In this document: positions 23,241-35,699 of the stretch, piece by piece | Position numbering within the stretch: position 1 is the stretch's first letter | How the letters are laid out: each line of letters begins with the position of its first letter | NCBI GenBank assembly: GCA_004335835.1 | Contig: RWJK01001378.1 | Coordinates: forward strand, 16,557 to 80,556 | Length of the DNA: 64,000 nt | DNA from: Scenedesmus sp. ARA3 | Lineage: Eukaryota; Chlorophyta; Chlorophyceae; Sphaeropleales; Scenedesmaceae | Direction: 5' to 3' | Notes under the pieces: model-generated | What the model was told of the DNA's origin: nothing | Databases searched by the model: none | The model's input: only the letters and a program-made list of their open reading frames with translations | Position numbers and translations under genes: made by a program

Positions 23241-24939
23241 GCCCCCAAAGCCTCTCGGGCAGCAGCCAAGCCAGCTGCCGCAACAGCACCAGCAATTGCA
23301 GCAGGCCCTTGCACCCTGGAGGAGGTGTGGAAGCAGCTGCAGAAGCAGAAGCAGAAGCCGGCAGGCGCTGGAGCTGCCAGCAGTGCTTACATGCGGCTGC
23401 GGTATCGCTCCGGGACGTGCAACTCGGGCAACGGCAGCAGGAGGCTCAGCCTGCAGGCACCAGCAGTGCGCGCTGCACGCAGGTGAGACCTCTTTACCCT
23501 TTTCTGTGATGGTGATGGCTTTTCACGGGCCTGCGTGGTGACCCAACTGTGGCAACATTTACACATTAGGTTTGCTTCAACTTGGTGTTGCAGATGTAAC
23601 ATCTTACTTGGTGTGTGTTTGCAGGCGTGCCGGCCGCTGCCGGGGCGGCAGCAGCAGCAGCACTGCCGCGCTTCTGCAGCCCTGCCGAGCCTGCTGCAAG
23701 GCGCGCAGCAGCAAGCAGCAGCAGCACATCGCCTACAAAGAGGCGCTTCCAGCAATGATGCAGTACCTCGCTGCGCACAGCAGGCAGCAGCAGGTGCTGA
23801 CAACTCACCGCCATGTTCATTACCATCAACACCAGCACCAGCAGCACCACCTGCAGCAGCAGCAGCACTTGCAGCAGCAGCTAGAGCTAGCTGGAGTTCC
23901 TGCAAGGCAGGTGAAGCGAGCAGCCTCCCTGCCGGCAGTCTCCTTGGCTGTCAGGAGCCTGCTACAGCTTGCAGGAGCAGCAGCATCAGCAGAGCTGGCA
24001 AGTGTACTGCGGCAGCAGCTGCTGCAGCAGGTCAGGGCGGCAGCAGCAGCAGCGAAAGCTGCTGGGGTGCCATTTAGTGTGGCGGCTGCAGTGCAGGCGC
24101 TGCTGCCTGACTTGCAGGCTGTGGTGCTGACTGTGTGTGGTGGCCAGGCGCCAGGCTCGCATGCCTTTGCAGCAGCAGCAGCAGGTGCTGGCAGTGTGGG
24201 TGCTAGTGCATTTGGCCCAATGGGGCCCTACAGTGCTGCTGCATACATCCAGGCAGGGTCCCCGCCGCACCAGCCCTTCCTGTTTGCAGCAGCAGGGGTC
24301 GTCACCCCCAAGCAGCATAGCCCGCATAGGCCCCAAACAGCTGCATATGCAGCAGCACCGGGAGATGTGGCAGCAGCACCCCCTGCGGTGCAGCAGCATG
24401 CTTTAGAGTACTGCCCGCCCTCGCCGCTGCATCAAGACAGCATGGGCAGTTGCAGCGCCGTGGCAGCTGCAATGGCAGCAGCGGGCGCTCAGTTTGAGGG
24501 CGACAGCAACTGTCAGCTGCCGTCAGTGCAGCCGCCAGCAGACGACACACCAGCAGCAGATGCAGCAGCAGCAGCAGCAGCGGCGGCGGCGTGTGTTTCA
24601 GGGCCAGTGGCGGCATGCGGCAATCAAGAGCTTCGCAGCGGCCTGGCTGCTGCTGTGCGCAGTAGTGATGCTCCTGCGGCAGCAGCTGTGACGAGGCAGC
24701 AGCTGCTGGCTGCTGCTGTTGTGGCGGCGAGCAGCAGCCAGCTGCTTGCGACTGTGGCAGTTGAGTCAGCGCTGTCTGCTGCTGCTGCTGAGGTGCGCCG
24801 GGGGCTGCATGCGAGCATGAGGGCAGACAGCAGCAAGCGGCTGTCATATCTGAGTGATGCGGGGCTTCCTGATATCAATACGCTGCTGCAGGCGGAGCTT
24901 GCCACTGCGTGGACGCAGCAGCTGCAGCTGCAAGTGTAG
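22707..24939 (+). CDS. Q/A-rich protein of unknown function
   Basis: Two exons, 22707-23482 and 23625-24939 (696 residues; phase 2 junction at CGC-AG|G). The start MLWRRVQRAFRTALSSICG is basic and amphipathic and may be a targeting peptide or membrane-associated helix. Exon 1 holds a duplicated module in which AAGPCTLEEVWKQ precedes a poly-Q run; the first copy is near 23150, the second near 23300. Exon 2 encodes His/Gln-rich sequence, then a helical segment (SLPAVSLAVRSLLQLAG, LRQQLLQQVRAAAAAAKAAG, VQALLPDLQAVVL), Ala-rich linkers and a C-terminal helix ending AWTQQLQLQV. No known domain was recognised. Other frames through the CAG runs are open but lack such helical, stop-bounded structure. 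Confidence 0.6.
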
Positions 24940-25991
24940 GTGATGCTTTGAGCTGGCTGGCTGCTCAGTTATATGTCTATCTGTAGTTTTTGACTCCGTT
25001 GAGTGTCAGAAGTGTGTCATTGCGCTGGCTGCAGTTGCTGTGTCCGGGTAATGCTTCGGTGGCGTGTTCTCAGCACGCACTGTGCTGCTGCTTGCTGAAC
25101 CGTATGCTATACATCAGTAGTACTTGCACACGCGCGGGGTTTTGCCAATGAAAAGCACACTTTGCAGTGCGCAGTGCAGCCGCAGGCAGCTACAAAGCCC
25201 CTGCCACCAGGGGTTTGGTTGCTGAAGAGGGTGCGTGTGGAATCTTGGTGCCATCGCACCTACAGTGTGTTCTGCTGTGAGCTGGCCAGCAGTCTTGTAT
25301 GTTTCGCGCCACGTTATCTGTTCTGAAAAAAGGGTTAGCCTATGTGGCCACCCTGGCACTGCTTTCAACGCTAGCGCCCCTACAAATGGCCAATGTTCCA
25401 CACTGTGCATGACATCAGACGTATATGTCCCCCCACAGCGGGGTGTTGTGTGGGAAGATTTGGCGGCCCAAATCTGGACGCCGGGGCCTCAAACACAGCA
25501 TACTTTGTTGTTGTGCGTGTACTGTTACGCGCATGTGAGCACATGCGCAGAGCGACAGTCCCATGTGCTATGATTTGAGGTGTGTAGGCACTGGATTGCT
25601 GCTGATCAAAGCCTCGTGCTGCTACTGTCATTCCTTCAGCTGCGACATGTATCACCTGCATGCCCTTGCATTTGACCTATTTCTCATTTCTTCAATGCAA
25701 CCACTGCTACATATCTGTTAAATCATTACTTAATTACTTATCATCACTACTTATGCCTCTGTGCATTCGGCCCTTGCACGCTCTCCCGTACAGACATGCC
25801 CTTGGTGATTCCTTCAGCATTTCTATTACCAGTGTGGCATGCTGCCTACGCTGCCACTACTGCTGTGTTGGTGTGCAACAGCATGGGTTGCAAGCACGAT
25901 GCTGCCAGTTTCATGACGCTTGCATGCTGCACGGAAGGCTGTGTTGGCGTCAAGTATGTGCCAATCAAGCTCAGCTTGTGTGCTGCATATT

Positions 25992-26028
<37 letters not shown>

Positions 26029-27707
26029 TGGATTAGATCACCCAGCGGGTCATGCACTGCAGTTTGCTTGTAGGATCTGCACGATTCCTGCCTTGTAAGC
26101 CTGCTTGTCAGCCCAGCTGCAGAGGGTGCTGTGTGCTATTAGCTGCTGTGGAGATAGCATCCTTACACATACAGCATTTCTACAGTTATGGCATCTTTAT
26201 GAATAGTATTCTACGACTATGGCATTTTGCAGTCGTATGGTATCTTTATGAGTGTGGCATCTCTACAAACATTGTATCTCTAGGAGTTCAGGCATGTCCT
26301 CAAGGGGAAGAAGCCTTCCCGGGGACCACCCTGAGAGGGAGCTTGGAGCTCGCGTTATGCACCTTTGTGCGGGCGATGGGAGCAGGCGTGGCGGCCCAGC
26401 AGGAGCTCGCGTTAAGTACCGTTGTGCCGGTAGGCGTGTGGCGGCCCACCACGATTGTGTGCATGCGCGCGCATGCCATGCCAGTGTGCCACAGCTTGGG
26501 GCGGCCACCCGGCACTGCATTGTGTGTGGCAACGCTGAGGCGTGCTCGCACATGATGAGATTGTGACGTTATGCGTTGGGATGTTAGGCAGATCATGTGT
26601 CCTCAGGCTGACCATGAGCTGCCAGAGTTCCAAGATGAAAACATTGGAGGCCGCCCGTCACACTTGCTGTTGTGTGGCGTGATGCAGTATTGGCTAATAG
26701 AGCAGCCTGCCACTCTCAAGGTGCGTTCGTAGAGCGGGCTGTGCGAGCAGTCTACATACATTTGTGTGTCATGTACCTGCGTAGTATTCGCCAATGCCGG
26801 AAGGCATGTCCTAAAGGGATGGGATACATAATTTGAGTATCAGACTTAACGACATGATGGCGTGGTACGTATTTGCACAGCAGCGCACAGCTGATCAGGT
26901 CACCAGCATGAGCTGTGTCAATGTTGTCTCAATGGGCTGGCCACCTGGTGGGTAGCACCAGCAGGGTGCGTGCTTTGTGCACACATTTGAGTCAGCAGCT
27001 CGTCCCTGGTCGTGCCTCAAGTTGAGTGTTCGAGGGTGGGGCAGTGACTCGCTGTGGCGCCGGACGACACCGCGTCCAATGTTCTGGCAGAACATGTCTG
27101 TACTGCATACATCTGCACCACCGTTGAAGACGTCTCTGCAGTGCCGCATGTGATGAAGCCGACAAGCCGACCAGAACAGCAGCGCTGCGCTGGCTTAGCA
27201 CAGTGTGTCGTGTTTTTTGCAATCCAAGCTTGTGCAGATGCGCAGCTCAAGCTGGCACGGGCACGGCATGGTAATTGCCTGGACTTGTTGGGCTGTGCTT
27301 GCAGGTGCATCCTGGGACGACATGCTGCTGGTAACATAACCTCTCGCGCTGTTGGCACTTAACTAACTGCATGCAGCTGTGCTGGTTCACTGATCTGAGT
27401 TGGGCGCCATGTGGTTTAGGGGTCTGGCAATTGTCAGGCAAGCTCTTCTGTGTGGGCACCCTGCATCTCGTGGCAGTGCTAACGGTGCACCAGGATATTG
27501 TACCATATTGGTTCTGAACAGCTACACATTCCTTGTTGACGTCCTTGACAACTCTGTTCAGGAACAAGTGGTCAAGGGTGTCAGTGGTCCTGTGTTGCAA
27601 TGTCGCTGGTGCACGTGAGAAGAGATACGAAACTTTGTAAATTTAATGGAACTGTGACTGTGATGTAACTTCATCGATGCCCTGAGCCGCAAGGGCCCCG
27701 GTCTCGT
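24940..27707. other. Gene-poor stretch
   Basis: No exon was supported on either strand. It includes a short hairpin (GATTTGG-CGGC-CCAAATC near 25459), TATGGCATCTTTATGA-like repeats at about 26188-26280 and a 50-bp tandem repeat at 26345-26447. The 3' part must carry the promoter of the mannosyltransferase gene. Confidence 0.45.
26345..26447. repeat. Two-copy tandem repeat of about 50 bp
   Basis: GGAGCTCGCGTTA followed by a TTGTGC...GGCGTG...GGCGGCCCA block occurs twice in a row with moderate divergence. Confidence 0.75.
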
Positions 27708-30590
27708 ATGGAGCGAAAGGCAGTGTTGCTAGCTGTGGCTTGGATCCTGCTTGCTCTGTGCGTGAAACATGCCTCGGCGGAGTCTCATTCAAACACCACC
27801 GCAGCCACCGCCAGCGCAGCGCTCGATCCTAACCTGGAGCAGAAGCCAGTGGTAGAGCAGTTGATGGCAAGGAAGCAGGCACTAGCCGAGTACTTGAAAG
27901 GCGAAGCGTTTCAGAGGTACGTGTACAGGCAAAGCTGATGGAGTTCAACGTACAGTACAGGTACCACGGCCCAGCAGCTGCAGGTGGCCGCGTTGATCCT
28001 GCAGCAGCAGATGCACAAGCATGGGTGTGGCATGTGGTGCACATGTGCTGCATCCCGCGCCTGGCATGGCTGCTCAGCAGCGTCTTCCATCGTACCCAAT
28101 GCCTATTTTCGTCAAGTGCCCAGCGTCGCACAGCTCAGTGCTGCTGGCCGCATATAATGGCCTCTGCACGTGCCGCTGCACCCGCTGCTTCCTGCAGGTA
28201 CAAAGAAAAGCAGCTGCAGCGCTTCTCTCAGCAGGGCCACCTGCGAGGCGTGCTCATCGTGGCAGGCGGCCGCGACATGTTTGCAAACGCCGCAGTGTCA
28301 ATCATGATGCTGCGCCGCCACCTACGCAGCAGCCTGCCTGTTGAAATCGTGCACTACGGCGAGTCAGAGCTCTCCAAAGAAGTGCTGCCTATCCTGCAAG
28401 AGCTCAACAGCAGCAGCAGCAGTGAGGCAGCTGCCAAGGGCTGGGCGTCAGGGCCCGTGTTTGTGACAGACGCCTTGCAGGCAGCTCCACTGTCGCAGCT
28501 AGCAGCACACCACAAGCCGCTGAAAGAGATACGGAGCTTTCCTGCAAAGGTGTACGCGCTCACATACGCCACGCGCTTCCAGCAGGTGCGCACGCAGGAA
28601 CAGTGCCTAATGACGTGTGCTGGCAGCAACCGCACAATTGCGAGGTTGCGGCAGCACAGGCTGCAGTTGCGCAGCATATGCTGTCACAGGACCGCTGCAT
28701 GCGCCGCTGGGTGCTCAGAGCTCAGGCAAGCGGGGGCGTGTGGCTGGCTGGCTGCAGAACTGTGCAGCTGCAGCAGCACAGACTGCAGTTGCGCAGCAGC
28801 TGCTGTCAAAGCGCTGCTGGGAGCTGCCTTATGGCTGAGGCAAGTAGCAAGCATAGCACAATGGAGCGCCAGCACAGCAGTGAAAAGTCCACTGGTGGGA
28901 CCACCTGTAAGCTTCAGGCGCCGCAATGCCTTTGACTTGACGGCAGAGCTTATATGAAGCTCCTAACGTGCTGCATGTGCAATGCGCTCTGCCTGATGTG
29001 CCTCTTTGCCTGCCCTGCGCTGCCTGCCTGCCTGGCTGGCTGCAGGTGCTGCTGATGGATGCTGACTCCATGCCACTCATCGACCCTGCCATCTTGTTTG
29101 ACGTGCCTTCCTTCAAGTGAGCCTGCTTGTGGTGCTGCATTGACGCGTGTGTTCCCTGGGCTTGAGTGCAAGCAGGCATGCATAGCGCTGCTGCTGCAGC
29201 TGCACTGGCTGGGCATGCAGAGAATTTGCTTGTTGCCGTAGCATTGAGACTGGCAATGTCTGGGAGCTGCAGCTCGCGCCAAGGCGGCTCTGTGGTCACT
29301 GCAGCCTGGCTGCCACACGCGCCAGAAGAGCATATTCAGCTCTCACTGCTCTCCATCAAGTTGGAACAAGTTACATGTGATCTGCAGCGCACACTGCCAT
29401 GCCCACCCTTGACAGTCAGTCAGCAGTAGATCGTCCACCTGCAGAAACCGCAGCACTCCTGCTGCACCTGTTGCGCTCTGCGGTTTGTGGTAACAATATC
29501 ACTGCAGCCCTGCACTGCTGTGACCTTGACTTGTAGCGCTCTGCACCACACTGTTCAACTGCTGCCTTGTGACCTTGACCACTGCGCGCCGCAGGCAGCA
29601 CGGCGACCTGTTCTGGTCGGACTTCTGGTGGAACGCGTGGGTCAACTCCACCATCTATAACATACTGGGCGGCATGCAGCGGCCGCCCTGGGAGAACAAG
29701 CCGGACTTCAGGCTGGTGGACAGCGGGCAGATCCTGTTTGATCGCATGCGGCATGCAGAGGTGCGCGCAGGCGGCAGCTTTGTGTGTGGTTGTGGGTGTG
29801 TGCAGCTGTGCGTTTGAGGCTGGTGGATAGCGGAGCGGCCAGATCCTGTTTGACCGCATGCGGCATGCAGAGGTAAGTGGAGGCGGCAGCATGGTATGTG
29901 CGGTTGCGGGTGCGTACAGCTGTGCGTCTCAGGCTGGTGGGCAGCGGCCAGATCTTGTTTTACCGCATGCGGTATGCAGAGGTGCGCGGCGGCGGCAGCA
30001 TGCTGTGTGGTATATGAGCTTGTGCAGTCTGTGCAGGGCTGTGCGCCGTGCAAGGAAGGGCATGAATGGATGCGTGTGCTGCAGTGTGATGCTTCACGTC
30101 CTGTTGTTTTCCGCGTGATGTCAGCAGCCTGGGCACGGCGAGTGCTGAGATACCTGTGGCCCTTGTATGCAAGGCGTCTATGGCTGGCTCCAACCTGTTT
30201 TGTTCACTTAAAGGCTACCTATGTGATGTACACAACATCTGCTGCTGCTGCCGCTGCTGCTGCTGCTGCTGCTGCAGGTGCTGGAGTACCTGTGGCTGCT
30301 CAACTCGCACCACGAGTGGGTGTACAAGCACATGCACGGAGACAAGGACACCTTCCTGCTGGCCTTCGCCATGGCGGGGCGGCTGCGAGACTTCAAGCAG
30401 GTGCGAGCCTGCGCCGCACCCAACCACTGCAGCACACGACTGTGAAACACTACACTGCAGCACACAGCAGCACACCTGCAGACAGCACTGCAGCTGCAAA
30501 CGTGTTGCAGAATAGCTGGTTGGCGTTCTGGGCGTTTGCAGGGTTGCTGCAGGTGCTGAGGTCGGTGTGGAGCGCGGAGTGTCAATTGTC

Positions 30591-30634
<44 letters not shown>

Positions 30635-31042
30635 AGGTGCCGTGCTTTGTGCGCGATGCGCTCACAGACGTGCCAGGCCACAAGCACAGGTACCACCACC
30701 TGGGCATGGTGCAGAGCCTGCCGCCGGGTGTGCTGGCTGCTGCAATGGCACGGGCCAGCAGGGCAGGCCTGGCTTCAGCCAGCATGCTGCTGCACGGAGC
30801 AGCAAATGCCACAGCAGCAGCAGCTGCTGCTGCAGCAGCGGATGTTGCTGGCAGCAGTGAGGGCTTGCTGCTGCCGCGTGGAAGTGCGAAAGGGGCCAAG
30901 CCAGGCAGCATGCCGTTCCTGCACATTGGCGTGCCCGTGGTGTTCCACCGCACGAGTTTCAACAGCAAGTTTTTCCCTGACTGCCTCGACAAGAAGAAGA
31001 TAGCAGACAAGTACTGCCAGGTGAGGCGCGGCAGGGGACAGG

Positions 31043-31084
<42 letters not shown>

Positions 31085-32201
31085 GCAGCACCGGCAGCAG
31101 CAGTGACAGGGCAGTAGGAAGTGGGGCATCTGCAAGATGTCTTGCAAGGTTCGGTCAGCTCAGGCCTCAACTATGTTGCCAGTGCTGCTGATGTTTTTGA
31201 GTAGCACAGGAAAAGTGACAGCTGCCTCGTTCATTCTCGCTGATTCATCATTTGAATCATCTGGCTGCATTGAGCTGCATGGCTGCATGCAACGTTTTGT
31301 TGGGGTTGTATGCTCAGCCATCGCCCATTTAACGAGCCATCACCTAGCGCTGCACACCCTTGCTCAATCACCTGCAACATGCTTGTGCTGCCTGCAGATC
31401 CAGTACGTGACTGTGCCAATGTCTAATGAGCGATCCGGGTACTCACTCAAACCCAACATGTATGCATTCAACGAAGACCAGGTCGCAACCGACTTTTATG
31501 ACAACAGGTGCAGCAGCAGCAGCAGCAGCAAAACGCAGCCAGCAACGCCTGCTGCTGCAGCAGCCCACAGGCGAAGAGCGCTGCTGCGGCAGCAGCATTC
31601 CCCGTGGTTGCAGCTGGCCGCAGCACAAAGCAGCAGCGCTGCTGGCAACAGCAGCACGCATGCTGCAGGCCATAGTGTGCAGCCTCCGCCCGGCGAGCAG
31701 CTGCAGCAGCAGCACAACTGGCAGCGTGTGGCGCAGCCAGTGCTGGGTGCAGCTCGGCAGCTAGCAGCAGCTGCAAGCCAGCACTGGCAGCAGCTGCAGC
31801 AGCACATGGCTGCTGCTGGCAGCCAGCTGCAGTCAGCAGCACGCCACATGCGGCTGCTGCAGCCGCCGGTGACGCAGCAGCAGCCTCGTGCAGATATACG
31901 TGACGCGTTCGACATCAGCAGCAGCGGCAGCAGTCAGCAGCGGCAAAGCAGGCAGCTGATGGACGCTGCTGCTGCTGCTGCAGCGGCGCAAGGCTCGGCG
32001 TCGCTGCGGGGCGTGGCGCTGCAGCGGCTCGCGCTGCAGCAGATCGGCACGCCGCCTGAGTGGCAGTGTGAGTCGCTGCAGGTGGGCCAGAGTGAGATGC
32101 CCATCCCTGCGCTGAAGGTGGAGCTGTTTGGGCACATGGCTGGCGTGCTGCAGCAGTCGTATGAGGTGTTCCGGGAAGTGCGGGAGCGGCTGAAGCTGTG
32201 A
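27708..32201 (+). CDS. MNN1-like mannosyltransferase (GT71 family)
   Basis: Seven exons: 27708-27916, 28198-28585, 29046-29116, 29595-29760, 30278-30400, 30637-31020 and 31398-32201 (714 residues, all phases agree). A hydrophobic segment right after the start (AVLLAVAWILLALCV) is a signal anchor or signal peptide, so the enzyme should face the Golgi/ER lumen. The catalytic domain shows RGVLIVAGGRDMFANAAVSI, LRRHLRSSLPVEIVHYG, then VLLMDADSMPLIDPAILF with the DxD metal/nucleotide-sugar motif (about residue 203). After that come GDLFWSDFWW, DSGQILFDRMRHAE and HGDKDTFLLAF. These are hallmarks of the Mnn1 alpha-mannosyltransferase family. The C-terminal exon adds a long Q/A/S-rich tail after MYAFNEDQV. 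Acceptors of exons 5 and 6 follow (CTG)n runs. The donor acceptor-sugar specificity is not predictable. Confidence 0.88.
29709..29999 (+). repeat. Exon 4 end and donor triplicated in the mannosyltransferase gene
   Basis: The 70-bp piece at 29709-29777 (AGGCTGGTGGACAGCGGGCA..., GCAGAG|GTGCGC) is repeated at 29817-29890 (donor now GTAAGT) and 29931-29999 (GTGCGC). Both copies are intronic. Confidence 0.92.
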
Positions 32202-33346
32202 GGCAGGCAGCGCCTCATGTGTACCGGCAATAGGGTTTGCTCGCATGTGCTGTGGTGACGAGCCAGTAGCGCCGCTGCAGTCGCGGTGATGTTCGTCCCT
32301 TTGGTAACACAAAAGAAGAGCTGTGAGCCCAGCTTGAAGGCACACAATATGCGGCTCAAGCATTGAGGGCCTCAGTAACGTTGTGGCTGCTGCAGATGCT
32401 GCAACCAGCGTGTGCTGTTTACCGTTGTTTGCTGTTGCGAAGGTCAGTGGCACAATCAGACATGGTGCTAACAGCTGGTGTGCCCTGCAGCGCAGCATGC
32501 TGTGTCCGCTTCACCAAGGGCCTGTTTCTTTGGCCGTGTTGGGCCTACCTGTGAACGTGCACGTCCTCATGAGCACGATGATTGTGATCAGACGGTTGAT
32601 CAACATGTGCCGCGGCGACACCGTCTCCAAAAGCATGGACACCGTAGCTCAACACCCACATAACATTACTTTATCCAGAAACCAACCGTAGATGCATCAG
32701 TTATGGAAACGTATACCCTGGAGCACAGCACAGGTCCCGTATAAGCAGGTGTGCGCATGCAACAGCAGTTATGTGTTGCGTGACTGAGGCGTAGCACAAA
32801 AAATGTGGCGCTCAAGCCTCCTTTCAATAACCAGATGAAAACACTCGAAGAATATCATCGTATAAGCGTCTAGCAAAGAATCAGGCTAGCGGCGTGATGC
32901 TCAAATAATCGCCTACATCATTATTAAACGTTCCTGTGTTTGACTACTTCAAACCACGCGCATCGCGAAAATTCAAGCGGATAGAATAGTTTATTCAGCA
33001 AGTCAACAGTTATTGACTGATCTATTGATGCTGGTTCTCTACATATATAAAGGCGTCTCAAGACTCGACACCTGTTAAAAAGGGTGACTCTCCTTGCAAG
33101 GGGCGTTGATAGGCGCTACACGACCTCATCAACATACTAACTGTGTGCTTGCCCGTCAAGTTTTAGTCTTGCATATGCATGTAATCCGCCTTTCCGTTTC
33201 ATCTTGTTGAGTGTTTGTGCTGGACGTGCCTTTCCACAAGCAGGCCGCTAGAACAGCACAATCAGTAGATTCAGACTATCTGCTGTCACCATTCCGGACT
33301 TGCCGCTGTGAGAAGTCGATTGCGCCTTTGCCCAGTGGGAACTGCC
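32202..33346. other. Intergenic region with RR-TZF promoter
   Basis: About 32700-33100 is distinctly richer in A and T than its neighbours and lacks CAG repeats. No exon seen. It holds the TATA-like box noted separately. Confidence 0.5.
33044..33051 (+). promoter_or_regulatory. TATA-like box upstream of the RR-TZF gene
   Basis: TATATAAA lies in an A/T-rich stretch about 295 bp before the RR-TZF start codon. This leaves room for a 5' UTR of some 260 bases. Confidence 0.5.
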
Positions 33347-35663
33347 ATGACTGAAGAAGGCCCTCCACCCGGAGAATGGCACGATATCAAGTCCTTGCAC
33401 TTTAAGCTCTTTTACTACAAGTGAGTGGCGTCCTGCCGTGTGTCTACTGTTGCAACTTGCATGAGCACCTGCGCATGAGGGCACGTCTAGCGACGGAACC
33501 TCCAGACAGTCAATTTGACCATATATACGCTGATTTGTGTTACTTTCAGGGTGCTACCGTGTACGAAGGTGGGTTGATGTGCCCGCCTAACCTGGTCTGT
33601 TTTTCACTGTCGAATGATATCAGCCTGCTGCGCCTTGGCTCAGCAACACGCACACAGACACTAGAGACAGCTGACGTCAAATATCAACAGCATGATCGTT
33701 TGTGTTGCTGCATGCATCATGTATTCAGCAGCAGGACCGTTCCTACAGCAATGCCACCGTGTCACCGTGTCAGCGCAGTCACCGCTGCATGCAGCGTGAA
33801 TAACGCTTAATTCGATGTCTGCGATTCTTTGACACGGTCTGATGTCTAGCTTGTCCGCCCAAATGTGTCCTTCACCTGCTGCTGTTGACTTCACCATCAC
33901 TGCCTGATGATGATGCTAGGCCTGGAGCCATGATTGGCAGCACTGCCCATACACGCACCCAAATGACAAGGTACGAGGGCAGCCAGGACACGAAGCATAC
34001 GGAAGGGCTGGAGTTCTTCGATACATGCCACAGCTGCCAGGCATATGCCCCTGCCCCAGCGACTCCTGAGTCCCGATTGCAGCTTACGCAGCACTCCTCA
34101 CTCCGTATGAAAAGCACGCCAGGCAGCAAACTAGCAACGTAAACACTGATGTGAAACCAGCAGCAGTGTGTGCTGCCGCACATCATGCACAGTACAGGTG
34201 CTGCAGCATTTGGGTGAGAGTCTTGCTCTGCAAAACACCTTGCACACACACACTGAGCTTGGGTCAGACAGCACAAAGTTGCGCTTGCCTGACCGCTGCT
34301 TATTTTGCACCTGCAGGCGCGCAGGCGCAGCCCTCTGCACCACTCCTACTCTGCAGACATGTGCCCAGCGATGCTGCAGGTGCGGCCCGCCACCAATACA
34401 GCTGTTCTTCGCAGTGCGCTGTGTAGCACACTGGCAGGCTGTGCAGCATACTGGCAGGCTGTGCAGCACATGCATACATGCCTCGTGCACACCATGTGTG
34501 GAATCAGCAGCATGTATTGTAAAGGGTGCAACTGAGCAGAGCAGTGCCCGCTTGTGGCTGTATATCACTTAGGACATCAGAGACACATGCATTGGCTTGC
34601 AATGCTTTACAACAGTCTTTGACGCAGTGTCCTCTGCCGTCTGTTGTTCCTGCTTTTCATTGTGGCTGCAGAACGGCACCTGCCCAAAGGGTGTGAACTG
34701 CAACCTGGCGCACAATCTGTTTGGTGAGCGGCAGGCTGCAAGTAATATTCAATAACTGTAGAATATGCTGCAACAGCCCGACAGCTGCACAGCATCGCAG
34801 ACAGAACCGCTCGAACCTGCTGAGCACAGCTCCACGGTCATGCTGTTCTGTTTCTAAATGCACTTGATACCACAGAGCACACCAGCACCTGACCGCCGTC
34901 TCTGTGCTGTTGCTGCTGCTGCTGCTGCCACCTGCTGCTGCCATGCCTGCAGAGTACCACCTGCATCCAGACAGGTGAGGCTTGCTGTTTCTCAACACAA
35001 CTGCTGCTTCAGGATGCTGCTGTCGCTGGTGAAGCAGGCCAGAGCAACCCCTGCCCAAAGCATTTACCTGAGGTGCATGCATGCATGCAAAATGTGTCTC
35101 ACTCATCACATGAATGCACGTTCGGCACCCTCAGCATGCCGCTGCGCCATTGTATCACGCACTTCTCAAGACGGCAGCCGTGAAGGGCGCCTACTATGTG
35201 CCCTGCCGCGTAACACGCGCTTGCGCTGCTCATGGCAAACGTCTGCAAGTACAAACAGCTTCAGTTCAATGCGTACATGTTTTAAACTATGCAAACTCCC
35301 TGTTAACATGCAGGTACAAGACCAAGATGTGCCGCGAGGGCTCCCGATGCAGCCGCATCTTCTGCTTCTTTGCACACAGCCAGGACGAGCTGCGCACACC
35401 CTTCTCTGCAGCAGAACACCTGCCAGGCGCAGCAGCAGCGACAGCAGCAGCCGGCCACGGCCCGGCCGGCAGCAGCAACAGCAGCAGCAGCACCGCCACC
35501 AATACGCCAGTGAACCAGCCGGCCACACCCATTGTGAGACGCTCCGCCGCAGCTAGCACACACAATGCGCCGCAGCAGCAGCAGCAGCAGCTGGCGGGCG
35601 CGGCGTGGCGCACCAGCCTGGAGCAGCAGCAGCAGCTGGCGGGCGCGGCGTGGCGCACCAGCC

Positions 35664-35699
<36 letters not shown>

